DNA from: Echria macrotheca
Lineage: Eukaryota > Ascomycota > Sordariomycetes > Sordariales > Schizotheciaceae
DNA length: 64,000 bases
Assembly: GCA_030411725.1 (NCBI GenBank)
Contig: MU839830.1
Location: 620,001 to 684,000 of the forward strand
Reading direction: 5' to 3'
The notes under the pieces are model-generated. The model was not told where the DNA came from, made no database searches, and worked only from the letters and a program-made list of their open reading frames with translations. This document shows positions 10,318-21,591 of this stretch, in pieces. Positions within the stretch are counted from its first letter, which is position 1. Every line of letters starts with the position of its first letter. A program made the position numbers and the translations under genes.

Positions 10318-13300
10318 ATCGGATGTAGGAGTACCTGTCACAAAAAGACCCGTCAGCGTCGTCATGCCGCGCTACCGCTTGCCAAAATCAATCAAAGACC
10401 CCTCGTGTGACCCCACCTGCTGGAGCCCGGAGGGATACGAGCAAAATTGGCTGGCGACACCCCACATACCTGGAATCGGTGAGAGTCGCGAGCCGGTTCG
10501 AGGCTGAAGACCTCGTCGGTCGTCCAATCGGAGCTGGCTCGCTGCTGCGGACGATCGTCTCCGGTGGTGCGAACGAACCGGCCGGTCGCTGGACGACGAC
10601 GACGACGAGCCGAGGGTCGCCAGGTTGGTGATGGCGGGAGGTCAACCAGATGGCGCTCTCGTGCCCTCTGGTTCACCTCAGGAATGTCGTGCAGGGGGGT
10701 GCACCGGGTCTAAGGGGACCTGCCGATGAAGCTTCGGCCGCCGGAATTGCGCAGCTGCCGGGAAACAAGAAGCCGCTCCTCCCTACTTCGTGTGTCTGTC
10801 AAACTCGGCCGCCTGGGGCCAGCTGCGGGACTGCGTGTGAGCAAATCGACAATCTGGTCCTTCGCCGGCAGATCCGAGATCGTAGTTTTTGGTACTGCCG
10901 TGGGATCGCTGCCGATGTCGCCGGAGGGTGGTAGCCAGCTAGCTTCCAGGTTCACGGATTCTGTCGGGCTAAGCGAGCCACTCGAAGGATGGAAAATTCG
11001 TATCGTAAAGTCGAATGTCGTCTGGGTATGGAGGGAGAAAGAGATCTCTAGACATGCGGATGCAGGAAAGGAGAAGACAGGAAGTGGACAAATCGATAAA
11101 TTGGAGCTTCAATTTTTTCTGCTCGCAGCACTTTCATTTTTCCAGATTGACCCCAGTATGCTACGGTACGGGTCCCTTGGCCGTCTCATTCCACGGGTCC
11201 TGTCGATAAGCCAAACGACAGGTCAATCTGGCGAGCGCAATTCCCCGCCTGTCGCTGTTCGACCGCGCGGCAACAAGGGACATGGAAGATAGGGGACTTG
11301 CCAATCTTGCACGATGCGACAGACGACCCAGTCACTGTGGCCAGAAAGTCGTTGTGCTTGGTGGGGCAAACCCGGCCAAGCTTCACTTTTGAGCAATTGC
11401 TGCTGCAAACTCCTATTCCACGGACTTCATCCCATCTGGGAGCGCGACAGCGGCATTCTGCACGTTTCCTGCCGGAATTCTGGCATCTTGAGCGTGCAAA
11501 AAGGACACCTTTTGGCTTTTGCATTCGCCCAGAAAACCTGGTCTGTGCAACCGAGACATGGCGCGAGAAACGCCGCTCAGCGAGACGATGTTACGAGGCC
11601 CCATTTCGGAGGCGGTTATCCACCTTTTCCCCTGTTCGCTTGGGGGTTGGTCGTTTTGGCGCACGACATCGCGCAATCAACGGCGCACCATTGAGAGGCC
11701 TGTGCTATCTGATACAGCCGGTATGTGTCTTGGCGGTAATAAAGAGGTCTTGGCCCAGACGAAACCGTCAACCTTCGGGATTTCGTTCGACGCTGGCTGC
11801 CAGGCTGTTTGTTTTGCAGAGGAAACGCCCATTCATTTATCATTTGAGCTGGTGTGGGGGCCCATCTCACCCGGTTTCCTGTTAGGAACGGATCGTCGGC
11901 ACAGTTAGAGCTTATCGGCCTCCGATCTGAATACTGTGTGAAAGCCAGGAATGTTCCGGCTCTTGATGAGAAGGCTTTCCCAGTACTTCTGAGGCCGGAC
12001 TGGCTGAGATTCCGCCACCGGCTGAATGCCACCACCGCCATCAGCACACCCGAACAACATAGGATGCCACGTGCGCTTGCGATACCACTCCGATCGGATG
12101 AGATGCGACTCCGGCGGCGGACAGAGGTTTTAGCGATCGGTGCTGGTCTAGAACCAGGGGCCGAACGGGATCCCGGCAGGCATTCACCAATTCGGATAAG
12201 CTTAGTCGTAGCGGTCGGGAGACGTGTCCACAGTTGGCCAGAACCTCAGCTCCGGCTTGGCACCGGCACTACCGGATGCCGGCCAAGTGGATCCCCTCCG
12301 ATGACACCGGTCCGGCTGTTCAGCACCGTTATCTGAGACAGCTGAGTCTTCCGGCGCCATCCGGGGTATATTCGGAGGTAGCTCCGACCGTGGGCTCGAC
12401 CAGACCGCCCATACCACCTCGGTTGTTTGAGCGAGGGTGCTTGGAGGTGGACAACTCCTGGACTTCTCAAAGGGAGCTTGTGCTCTGAATAACTTTCATT
12501 GCAACAATTACAGATTATGCTTTCCGTTTTGGGGGGCCTCAACAAAATGACGGCCTGGTCACGGACCCCATCACTGCAATGACTGCATTTACCGCCCTTG
12601 CGAGCGGCCGGTCGAATCTCGCGAAGGCCTTAGTCAGCGCCGGCCGGCACCTGGGTCTTGTTACTGACACTTCGCTACTATCCTTGGTGCTCTCAGCTTG
12701 AAACACATTTGAACGGGAGAGTCCGCGTTATGCTCGCGCTGAGTGAGAAGCGTGCTGTGCGCAGGGCCAAGCCTGCCATCGCTATAAGCCTGGCTTTTGG
12801 GGAAGAGGGGACTTGCCTCCTGCCGGCCCATATCCCGATAGCGGGACAACCTACCCACTCACCACTCAGCACCAGTCTGAATCGGGCATCCCATGGACAA
12901 GCAAGCAGCCAATGCCGTGTTGCGATACGCTTCCACCGCCTTTGCCAGAGAGGTGCGCAAATGTGGTCCGATTTGATCCGCTTGCCGGTACCGTCAAGGT
13001 CTCTCCTGCACAGGGCTAACACCCCACGGAGGTAAGACGGGGACACGGTGCTACTCGGACCTCTATAAGTACACAGGTCAACATCTGTCCCCTCCTGCGA
13101 AGCATGGTCGGCCAGTCACAGGTGATGACATTGCATGGAGCTGGTCCTGAGTTGGCTGACGTAGCTTTGCCCTGTGCGCCGAAGCGATGCAGGCCAGCGG
13201 AACGGGGGAGCAAGGCCCGTCCTGATCGCCGACGTGGCTGAGGCAATAAGCAGACTGGTTGGCTGTTTGGCAGCGACTGGACAATCGGAGTCCTCCCGTC

Positions 13301-13558
13301 AATTAGCTGCGAGCTGGCCCTGCCGTCGCCCGATCCTTCCAAGGTTCTTTGATCCCAAGGTCTGGAAGGCGGGGGTGAACACAGGCTGAGGGCATAAAGT
13401 CCTGACCCCGCCATGTTTTTCAGCTCGCTGCGCTCTCTCCCTCCTGTCCCTCTTGCCTCTCACGCAAATCTCTCCAATCCGCTCCTATTGTCCTTGATAT
13501 CGAACCGCCCTACGGCTTCACTCGTAATACACCTGATTCGAACCTTCGATCACCCAAA
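10318..13558. other. 3.2-kb divergent spacer
   Basis: Lies between MNN10 (-) and the cysteine-rich gene (+). Several open frames of 100-190 codons occur on both strands, but they overlap each other, lack motifs and have chance-like composition. I see no gene. Confidence 0.45.
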
Positions 13559-13781
13559 ATGCCTGCCACCGACGCTCCCCAGCAGCAAGCCCCCATGGAG
13601 GCTGTGTCTCTTGACAACATTGTCACCCAGCAGCCCGTGAGTTTACTGGTCTTCCGATTGTTGGTGTAATCACTAATCCTTTCTTCAGGGCGCCGAGCCC
13701 CAGCCCGAGATGACCATGCGTGGTGGATTCATGGAGGAGTGCAACTGCTGCTGCTTCGGCGAGGAGTGCGCCTGCTGCTAA
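13559..13781 (+). CDS. Small cysteine-rich protein, 56 residues
   Basis: Two exons, join(13559..13636, 13689..13781), with a 52-nt intron (donor GTGAGT, branch CACTAAT, acceptor TTCAG) at a codon boundary. The start is CAAA-ATG-CC. The N-terminal half is Gln/Ala/Pro-rich and acidic (MPATDAPQQQAPMEAV); the C-terminal half carries MRGGF followed by a Cys cluster, ECNCCCFGEECACC, with seven Cys in the last 14 residues. The layout resembles CYSTM-type or small metal-binding/palmitoylated membrane-associated proteins. There is no long hydrophobic segment, so a metallothionein-like or acylated peptide is conceivable; function is not known. Clean splice signals and strong codon bias argue that it is real, and the bias suggests high expression. 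It stands alone between spacers of 3.2 and 2.0 kb. Confidence 0.83.
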
Positions 13782-15793
13782 ACGTTGATATGGGTTCGAC
13801 AACACCAGTCCAAGGAGTTCGCAAGTTCGGGGGTGGTGGATACGGCGCTCTGCTGGGAATCTCGTCGAAATGTTGACACGTTGACGGCCGAGCTAGTGGG
13901 CGGGGGGCCTGTCATGTCATGCACAATGGTCCTGCTGCCGCTTAAATGAGAACATGAACTACATATTCCAACTTGCCTGTTTCTAAAATCAGAGTGACAA
14001 CCATGCGAAGTCTGCCTGTCGCTGTCTTGACACGACAAGCTTCACCTTAGCTGCTGCTGCTGCGGGAACACACATTTGCGTGGCATTTGGCGGTGAGTTA
14101 GGGCTGGGCAATTCACCGGCAGACCCCACAATCGAACATCACGTCTCCCGGTGAAAATGGCATCCGGTAAGCATGCGAATCATGGCAAAGTTGATGTTGA
14201 GGACTCATCCAACGTCAAAATTGAAGAATGACGTCTGTCCGGGCCGTGATACTTGGCGGCTTGGCGGAAAGCTTGGCAGGACCACAAAGCTTGGCTCTCC
14301 TTGGCGTGCAGCCGGAATGCTGTGCCGCCTCGGGGATGGGGTGATTCACATCGGCATTAAGATGCAGAAAGGGGGGGATTGCGACATCGAGTGTACTGTT
14401 CGGGATTTACCTCGAGTTTAGCCCTCCACTGGACAGTTGGCCATGAAATCGCGGGGTCACACGAATTGTTGGTGTCGCTATGCCAAAGTCGTCCAGATCT
14501 GGATACGCAAAGGAGGGGTCAATCAAGCGACGGCGGTTGTTGGTGGCTGGGAGCCTTCCATAGACGCGATCCCAACGCCTCCATGTGCCCTGATCGGCAG
14601 AAGGATCGTGAGCACCTGCTTTTGCTCCTCCCGGAGCGATCTGGGAGTGCAGCGCTTCGAAACTGGCTGCTATCTGCTGTGCATCATCTTTGGTCGAGGG
14701 CAGCAGACTCTGCTTCAAAGCAGCATGGGAACGGGAAGGACAGGTGTGGGATTGCTTCCGTTTGCTTCCAAGCAAAGTTGCCTCAGGCATAACTGGCATG
14801 GCCTGCAATGAACACTTCGATGTTGGAGCTCCCGTGATCTGTGGCGGAGACGAAACACACGCCCTGGTGGCCCGGGAAAGCGGTCTTGGTGTTTGGAATT
14901 GATGGTTCGTCTGGACGCGGTGATTCAGGATGCGCCCGACCCGCTCGGATCCGGCCCACGCACACCAGGTTCAGATCCATCATCCACCCCATATTCTCGA
15001 CACGATATTTGCCCGCATAGACGCGATCCACGCTCGACCAGCTGGGCGGATTCCGACCTGCAGGGTCATCAGGAAGGCAAATCTGCATGTCGTCGCCAAA
15101 TCTCGCCAAAGCTGCCGCCGCGCTTAGAACCGCTTGGCGAGGATGGCCAAGGAAGATCGGGAAGCGGCAAGCCGGGGTCGATTGGCGGTCGCTGCAACGA
15201 CGCCCGCGACAAACAGCCAATCAACGACTAGGCCAATACATGCTACGAGAAGGCCAGCCAATGTCGTGACACCAGGCCACCTGTGAGCGCCTATTTCATA
15301 CTCGCTCCCATCGAACCCGGCTGCTCTGCGTCCACAGAGCGCCTACGCCATCCACCAGGTCCATGAAGACGCCCGGGAAAACCAGGGCCCGGTGGCCATT
15401 CATGAGGCGGCGCGTCCATGTGGGACGCTTCGTTGGCAGAATGCGCGGGGCAAGTGAAGCGGGAGCAGTTGGTCCATCGTGACTTGCTCTGCTGTAATTT
15501 CTTTGAGCCTGGAGCTAGCTATTCCTTTTTTTTCTCATTTGTGCTATTGTCTCGATGGACCTCTATTGTCCCCTCGTTCTTTGAGCTCTGCTCTCCCACG
15601 GACAACAATAGCCAGGAACTCGGGACCGCTTTCTTTGTTCCTCGTTCTCGTGCCTGAGCCCCTCCCCGTCAAAACCAGCATGCTGCCTCTGAAAGTGTTT
15701 TTCACCATACACTTCTGAATGGACTCGATAATTACCTACGATCGAATAAACGAGACGCAGTTTCACTAGAACAACAAGATCCCATTTACGGAC
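13782..15793. other. 2-kb spacer, no gene seen
   Basis: Downstream of the cysteine-rich gene and upstream of the 1040-residue membrane protein. A run of CTTGGC words near 14250-14305 is the only local pattern noted. Open frames here are short and motif-free. Confidence 0.45.
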
Positions 15794-18700
15794 ATGTCCA
15801 ACTCCGGGACACCTCGTGGAGGGCTGGCTCGCCCTCCAGCGAATGCAAGAGAAGAATGGGAGGACTGGACCGACGAGGAGCCGTTAACCCCCATGAATGC
15901 TAGGGATGGGCCTCTTATCAACACACCACAACCGTCGCGACCGGCACTGAAGCGTCTGTCGGCATCAGCATCGGCAGCTGGGAAACCGTCGCGGCTGAAG
16001 TCTCGCGCGAGACAACAGGCTTTTAACGCGCGAGCGGGTATCAAGGTCATCACAGATATGGCCCAACTTCGACAAGGACAGCATATTGCTCATCAGATGA
16101 AAGCTGGCGCCGATAACCGCCAGAGCAGGACCGGGAAGTTTGTTGACGCTGCGGCTCTCATTGCCCTTGAGGGCGGGGCGGCGAAGGATTCCAGTAACCC
16201 GTTGCCATCGTGGCTGAAGAAGAAGCCAACACAGGCCAAGGGGAAGGCTGCAGAGAGATTGGGGGTTGAGGAACCGAGTCGGGATGACATATCGCCGGTG
16301 GTTGGTCCGATCATGATCGGGTTCGAGATGCCCAAGGATTCGAGCGTCATCATCAGCCCGCAGACGGCCGTGGTAGAAACACCTGTTGGCTTTTCGCGCT
16401 ATTTTGGCAAACCTCCAAAGCTGCCATCCCCAAAAGCCCCTGTGTCGGCTTGGTCGCCTGACAGCGAGGACGGCTCGTCATCCCGTCGACCAAACATGGC
16501 AGAAGGCATTGGCGGCGGCTCGGGCCAGAGGAGTACAAAGGCAACGACGGCGTTTGCCACCGAGGACGAGGATGACATGTCGACGCCGGTCACGCTCTTT
16601 GAGGAGGATGGGAGCCCATTGGCCACGCGACAAAAGTCTTTGAAGCAAACAGTGCTGCAGCGAACCATGACGGTCGTGAGCACGAGGTCGCAGGGATGGT
16701 GGGATCAAGTAACCACGCCCTTCACCCGAACCCCAGACACGCCTCAGGCGCCGGACCAACAAGATAACTGGTGGAAAGATGTCGACAGCAAACAGCCGGT
16801 CCCAGAGCCAGCTGTTGCTTCGCCCAAACAGAAACCGGCTGCAAGAGAGCGGAATCTGGTTTCGCCAAAGTATAAACCAACATCGCCGCAACCGACCTTC
16901 ACCCTCCCCGATCAAAAGAAGCCACCGACTGCCGAAGTAACTCAAACCTCACTAGAGCAGAAAACAAAGCCTCTAAAGCCACTTCGGGATGTCCAGACAC
17001 AGACCCCGAGGATTGTTATTCAAGAGGCGAATACCCCATCTCCAACCCCTTCACCGGAACCAACAGGGATGTCATTCCGAGAGCGAATGGAGGCCCGAAA
17101 TAACCGCGCCGACCGCGAGAGAGACTTGAAGCAGAGCTCCGAGCTACCCCCGCCATATTCACCACCATCCTCCAAGAAGCTCAACCCTCGGTATCGGGCC
17201 GTCTTCCCTCCCGACCACCCCCGCAGCTCGATGTATCCGCAGCCGCCATCGCCTGGCCCGGTGTCACCTGGGCTGGCGCGGACCATGACGTCGCAGGGCG
17301 CCATCGGCCTTCGAAATGTACCCCTGACGCCGCCACCGGTTGCCACGTACGAACACGACCCCCGACTTCCCGATAGACCTCTCGGATCGTTCCTCCCTGG
17401 TGATCAGCTCCCTGCTATGGGCAGGGGTAGCGCACAGAGGGTCGAACGACAACGCCGTCGACACGAAAAAGAGGATGCCGTGGCATGGAAAGCTGGGAGA
17501 CTCTGGCATGGTCGTTCGTGTCTGCCGACTTGCTGCGTCGGGCGGCCGGGACCCGAAGGAAGAAAGAGAAGGCGGGTATGTCTCGGACTGTGCATTGCCA
17601 TGTTGATCTTGGTTGCACTGGCTGTGACACTCCCGCTTGTTCTTCTTCGGGGTAACGCTCCTGCGCCCGTGTCGTCCATTTTCCTCAACCTTACCGACTT
17701 CCCACCCATGCCAACTGGTGTATTGACGGTAGCTGGCACTGACGCGGATACCACATCAAACTGCGTTACGCCTGCAACAATGTGGAGCTGTGCTCTGCCC
17801 AAGGAACAGGCCGGCCAGGCAGCGCCGTACGATGGCAGCAAACCCAGCTTCATCCTGCAGATCCAGTTTGACAACAGCACCAACAGGGGATGGGACACGC
17901 CACAGGGCGTTCCACCGATTCCCAGCCCGGTTTCTCCATCCTCTACTCCGATATCTCCCTCCTCTACGCCGGTTAGCAGCCCAACAACGAGCGCGTCGAG
18001 ATCTGCTCAGACCTCGTCATCGTCATCAGTCAGACGACGGGGCCGCGGTGGATCTGTCGGTGCCTCTCTGGAAACGCGCCAGACGTCGGGGTTCAAGCCA
18101 GACCCTGCACCTCCCGACTTCCAAGAGATGTTCTTCCTGGGGAACACGACGGACGGGGTTGTGTCGAGCGATAAAGCCGGCGAGCCAACCCCGTTTTATA
18201 TCAGCATCCTCCAGTCAGTAGACGACTCCGTCGGCCCAACAGTTCTGAGCCGTCAGGTTCAGACTAGTCCCAGACAGTTGAGCGCGAGAAACATCTCGCT
18301 CATTCTCCCCCCACCAAGTCTAAATCCCGACGGAACCGGCGCGCCGGCAGTCTTGCTCCCATTCCCGCGCCAGCAACCGGTGCGACTCTACGACCGCGGC
18401 CTGCCTACGGAGCGATTCGCCTTCTACACCTACTTTGACAAGACGACATACCTAAAGTCTGTCACGCCACCGACCGACGGCCAGCCGACTGCGGTTCCCG
18501 CAGATGAAAACGGTGGCGCGCGCGAGACCGAGGCCAATTTCGTCATGACGTGGCTGTCGACGCGGTACAAGGTCGAGATCTGGACGCGGCGGGCCAACGC
18601 GACGCGGCTCGTGAGTGACCCGAACCGGGCGGCGGGGAATAGCACCCGGCCGGGGACGTTTCCGTATCCGATCACTATTACGCTCGACACGCACGGGGGC

Positions 18701-18916
18701 CAGCCGGGGAAGAAGTTTGGGTTCGTGCGGAGCGTGGATGAGCGGCAGAGGATTGTGCTGGATAATCCGAAGCTGGTGGCGAATAATATGAACATCGGGG
18801 GGAGTCTGGTGAATCCGCAGGAGAGCTTCAATCCTAGCTTTGGGGGGATGGATGGGGGGACTGGGGGGTGTAAGTGTGCTTATACCAACTTTGTGGTGGT
18901 GGGAGGAGGGAACTGA
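15794..18916 (+). CDS. Large single-pass membrane protein, function unknown
   Basis: Single exon, 1040 residues, from MSNSGTPRGGLARPP (ATG at 15794). Residues 1-590 are hydrophilic and probably disordered, with Ser/Pro/Thr and Lys/Arg clusters, short proline-rich motifs (ELPPPYSPP, which contains a PPxY-like PPPY) and a basic/Cys-rich patch just before the membrane (CLPTCCVGRP, RKRRR). Residues ~595-618 form one transmembrane helix (VCLGLCIAMLILVALAVTLP). The C-terminal ~420 residues have several N-x-S/T sites, a Ser/Pro/Thr linker and a conserved-looking end with paired Cys (GGCKCAYTNFVVVGGGN), suggesting an extracellular or lumenal domain. No enzyme motif is seen. QRI7 follows 362 bp downstream on the same strand, so transcript read-through and annotation mix-ups between the two are possible. 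Confidence 0.88.
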   Translation: MSNSGTPRGGLARPPANAREEWEDWTDEEPLTPMNARDGPLINTPQPSRPALKRLSASASAAGKPSRLKSRARQQAFNARAGIKVITDMAQLRQGQHIAHQMKAGADNRQSRTGKFVDAAALIALEGGAAKDSSNPLPSWLKKKPTQAKGKAAERLGVEEPSRDDISPVVGPIMIGFEMPKDSSVIISPQTAVVETPVGFSRYFGKPPKLPSPKAPVSAWSPDSEDGSSSRRPNMAEGIGGGSGQRSTKATTAFATEDEDDMSTPVTLFEEDGSPLATRQKSLKQTVLQRTMTVVSTRSQGWWDQVTTPFTRTPDTPQAPDQQDNWWKDVDSKQPVPEPAVASPKQKPAARERNLVSPKYKPTSPQPTFTLPDQKKPPTAEVTQTSLEQKTKPLKPLRDVQTQTPRIVIQEANTPSPTPSPEPTGMSFRERMEARNNRADRERDLKQSSELPPPYSPPSSKKLNPRYRAVFPPDHPRSSMYPQPPSPGPVSPGLARTMTSQGAIGLRNVPLTPPPVATYEHDPRLPDRPLGSFLPGDQLPAMGRGSAQRVERQRRRHEKEDAVAWKAGRLWHGRSCLPTCCVGRPGPEGRKRRRVCLGLCIAMLILVALAVTLPLVLLRGNAPAPVSSIFLNLTDFPPMPTGVLTVAGTDADTTSNCVTPATMWSCALPKEQAGQAAPYDGSKPSFILQIQFDNSTNRGWDTPQGVPPIPSPVSPSSTPISPSSTPVSSPTTSASRSAQTSSSSSVRRRGRGGSVGASLETRQTSGFKPDPAPPDFQEMFFLGNTTDGVVSSDKAGEPTPFYISILQSVDDSVGPTVLSRQVQTSPRQLSARNISLILPPPSLNPDGTGAPAVLLPFPRQQPVRLYDRGLPTERFAFYTYFDKTTYLKSVTPPTDGQPTAVPADENGGARETEANFVMTWLSTRYKVEIWTRRANATRLVSDPNRAAGNSTRPGTFPYPITITLDTHGGQPGKKFGFVRSVDERQRIVLDNPKLVANNMNIGGSLVNPQESFNPSFGGMDGGTGGCKCAYTNFVVVGGGN

Positions 18917-19278
18917 GGAGGAGGTCACGGGGGGATTCAGATGTGGGCGAGCCTGAGATTTGGAAGTTCATTTGTGATTGCATAGGTGGCGCAGGTGCAT
19001 AGGGCTAGACGCATTGTGATAATACCACTTGATTTTGTACTGGTAGATGCAATAGATGGGTTCCAATTATTGAGTCTGTCTGTTATTGAAGGTATATATG
19101 TGGCTGTGTCTTGCTTGCTGTGTGGTGTTGTTGTGAATAAGTGGCTGTCAGCTGTTGCCAGCTGACCAGATTTTCACTTTTGCATCTCATCTCAAGATCA
19201 ACACCAACGACAACAAGCCGTCAACGATGAGGTGACACCCAGCCAGTTTTTATACAGCAGGATTATAACAATGTCAAA
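18917..19278. other. Short spacer before QRI7
   Basis: Contains the 3' end of the membrane-protein transcript and the QRI7 promoter and leader. A three-codon uORF sits at its end. Confidence 0.5.
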
Positions 19279-19282
19279 ATGA
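19271..19282 (+). promoter_or_regulatory. Minimal uORF overlapping the QRI7 start
   Basis: ATG-TCA-AAA-TGA encodes Met-Ser-Lys-stop. Its TGA shares bases with the QRI7 ATG at 19279 in an ATGA overlap. If the leader includes 19271, ribosomes would meet this start first. Whether it is transcribed is not visible. Confidence 0.45.
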
Positions 19283-20661
19283 GGATACGAATCCCTTACC
19301 GCCCAGCGCGGACCATCCGACAGGCCTTCTCAGTACCTCGACACCCACTCCCAAATCGGCAACTCACAACGCTCGCCATCGAAACCTCCTGCGATGACAC
19401 CTGCGTCGCCGTCCTCTCCGCCCCAGACTCCCCATCTTCTTCCTCTCCCACAACGCTCCTCTACAACAAGAAAATAACCTCAGACAACTCAGCCTACGCC
19501 GGCATCCACCCCAAGATAGCCATCCTCTCGCACACGACCACCCTCTCCGGCCTCGTCGAGCAGGCCATCCACTCTTCCCTCCCCCACCCGCCAGACTTCA
19601 TCTCCGTCACCCGCGGCCCCGGCATGCCGACCAACCTGTCCGTCGGCCTCTGCACAGCCAAGGGCCTCGCCCTGGCCTGGCGCGTGCCGCTGGTAGGCGT
19701 GCATCACATGCAGGCGCACGCTCTCACCCCGCGACTTGTCCACGCCTTATCGCCCGAGACCGAGAACGGGGTCGACTTTCCTTTCCTGACGGTGTTGGTC
19801 TCGGGGGGGCACACGCTGCTCGTCCATTCCAAGACCCTGACGGAGCACGAGGTCCTCGCGTCGACTGAGAGTTTGCCGCTGGGAAACATGCTGGACCAGG
19901 TCGCGCGCTGGATCCTGCCGGGGGATGTGCTGGCCGCCGAGAGGAGCGTGGGCTACGGCGCGCTGCTGGAGCGGTTTGCTTTTGGTGACGGGGACGGGGA
20001 CGGGGACGGGGAGAAGTACGCGTGGTACGCGCCGCCGCGGACACGGTTCGATGAGATCCAGCCTTACGATTCTTCTTCTTCTTCTTCTCGGGAGGAGGGC
20101 CGAGGAGGGACGTGGAAACTTACGCCCCCGCTGGCGGACCGACGCGCGATGGCGTACTCGTTTACTGGGCTTAACAGCCAGGTCCAACGCATCGTCTCGT
20201 CTTTCCCTGATTCTGAGGGGATATCAACCGACGAACGGCGACACCTCGCCCGCGCGACGATGCAGGTCGCTTTTGAGCACCTCGCTAGCCGCGTCATTTT
20301 CGCGCTTGAGGCGCTCTCCAGGAGGCAGGATGTGCCGAGGATAAAGACGCTGGTTCTATCAGGCGGTGTGGCGTCTAATTCTTTCCTGAGGCACGTCTTT
20401 CGCTCGATCCTGGATGTGCGCGGGTACGAGGACGTGAGAATCACGGCGCCGCCGCCGAGCTTGTGTACTGATAACGCGGCTATGATTGCCTGGGCCGGGG
20501 TCGAGATGTTTAGGGCGGGGTGGCGGACGGGCTTGGATGTGGCTGTCAAGAAGAAGTGGTCACTAGATGGGCGTGATGATGAGGATGGGGGGGTTTTGGG
20601 GAGGGAGGGGACGGGGGATGGGTTGAATTATATACGGCGGGAGGGGTTCGCTTCAACATGA
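19279..20661 (+). CDS. QRI7: Mitochondrial tRNA t6A37 synthase subunit Qri7 (TsaD/Kae1 family)
   Basis: Single exon, 460 residues. The TsaD/Kae1 ASKHA fold is marked by LAIETSCDDT (residues 32-41), HPKIAILSH, VTRGPGMPTNLSVG (110-123), the metal-binding VHHMQAH (His143 and His147), FLTVLVSGGHT, LVLSGGVASNSFLR and DNAAMIAWAG near the end. The Arg-rich, acid-free first 30 residues look like a mitochondrial presequence, separating it from cytosolic Kae1. With a threonylcarbamoyl-AMP donor made by Sua5, Qri7 puts t6A on A37 of mitochondrial ANN-decoding tRNAs. Two simple-sequence insertions lie in loops: an Asp/Gly run (~236-244) from a GGGGAC repeat and a Ser run (~265-270) from TTC repeats. Convergent with PRE2. 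Confidence 0.95.
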   Translation: MRIRIPYRPARTIRQAFSVPRHPLPNRQLTTLAIETSCDDTCVAVLSAPDSPSSSSPTTLLYNKKITSDNSAYAGIHPKIAILSHTTTLSGLVEQAIHSSLPHPPDFISVTRGPGMPTNLSVGLCTAKGLALAWRVPLVGVHHMQAHALTPRLVHALSPETENGVDFPFLTVLVSGGHTLLVHSKTLTEHEVLASTESLPLGNMLDQVARWILPGDVLAAERSVGYGALLERFAFGDGDGDGDGEKYAWYAPPRTRFDEIQPYDSSSSSSREEGRGGTWKLTPPLADRRAMAYSFTGLNSQVQRIVSSFPDSEGISTDERRHLARATMQVAFEHLASRVIFALEALSRRQDVPRIKTLVLSGGVASNSFLRHVFRSILDVRGYEDVRITAPPPSLCTDNAAMIAWAGVEMFRAGWRTGLDVAVKKKWSLDGRDDEDGGVLGREGTGDGLNYIRREGFAST

Positions 20662-21591
20662 AAGGGGGATTTGTATAAGGCAGTGTATGATATGTGTGTA
20701 TGGTTGGGCAAACTCTAGAGGCGTAGATGGGCTGTGGATATTGGGCGGGTGTTGTACTGATAGATGGTGTATATTAGAGGCTCTCCTACGTATCTAGACA
20801 CAGCACGGCGGACAGGCTCGGAGTTTTCAGATGCATTGACAAAGGATGATATGATCGGCAACAGGGCAAGATAAACAAACCACTCCAAGGGGCAGCTTGA
20901 TGTATACTCAGCCCGGGACTCGGTCAAAGCAGCTCCCCGATTTGGATTCAGCGGGAACAGAAGCGTACCAGGGAAGCTATGTCAGTGCCACTCCGTAAAT
21001 ATACCAAGCTCAGTCCACACAGCAAGCTAGGACTTCTAGACTTGAAGGTAAGATGGGGGGCCCTGAGAGTAGACTTAAAACAAGGGAGAAGAGTATTAGA
21101 GCGCCAATCCCAGAACACGATGTCAAAGGATAGAGGATATAAAAAACCGGAGGAAGAAGTGAAGAGACGTGACGGGCATGTAAGCAAAGGAGGAGGGGAA
21201 GGTTTCAAAATATGTCAAGTTGCCTCCATCGAACTATAGGATATGGACCCAGACGAGGCGAACTTGGAGGTCCGCGCATATGTTGCAAGCTTTTCTGACG
21301 CCAATATATGTCGCTGGAGTCGCCTTAAACAAGGCCTGGGTGAGCCTGGAAACCCGTCCAAACCAAGCAGAGTAACCCCAAAGGCAGGATTCAACAACCC
21401 ACCATCACGACTAATCTTGCTGCTCGGCATCTGCTATCCGGCCCCTGAGAAACAGGGCAGATACAAGACCACCAACACAAGCATCACTTCACGCCACCAA
21501 TCACATAACCATAAGCAGTCATATGCACGCTCAAATCAACCTGTTGTACACTGCCTGACGCCTCCCATAGTCTACACAATGTGTACAGCCC
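20662..21591. other. Convergent spacer QRI7-PRE2
   Basis: 930 bp between two gene 3' ends. Only short frames occur, and no gene or structured element is seen. Confidence 0.5.

Noticed and set aside
10726..11885. Long plus-strand frames in the MNN10 upstream spacer
   Set aside because: They overlap frames in other phases and on the other strand, lack motifs and splice-consistent structure, and look like GC-rich chance frames.
13530..13560. Possible tRNA B-box (GGTTCGAATC on the minus strand)
   Set aside because: No matching stem, A-box or cloverleaf around it. It lies in the leader of the cysteine-rich gene.
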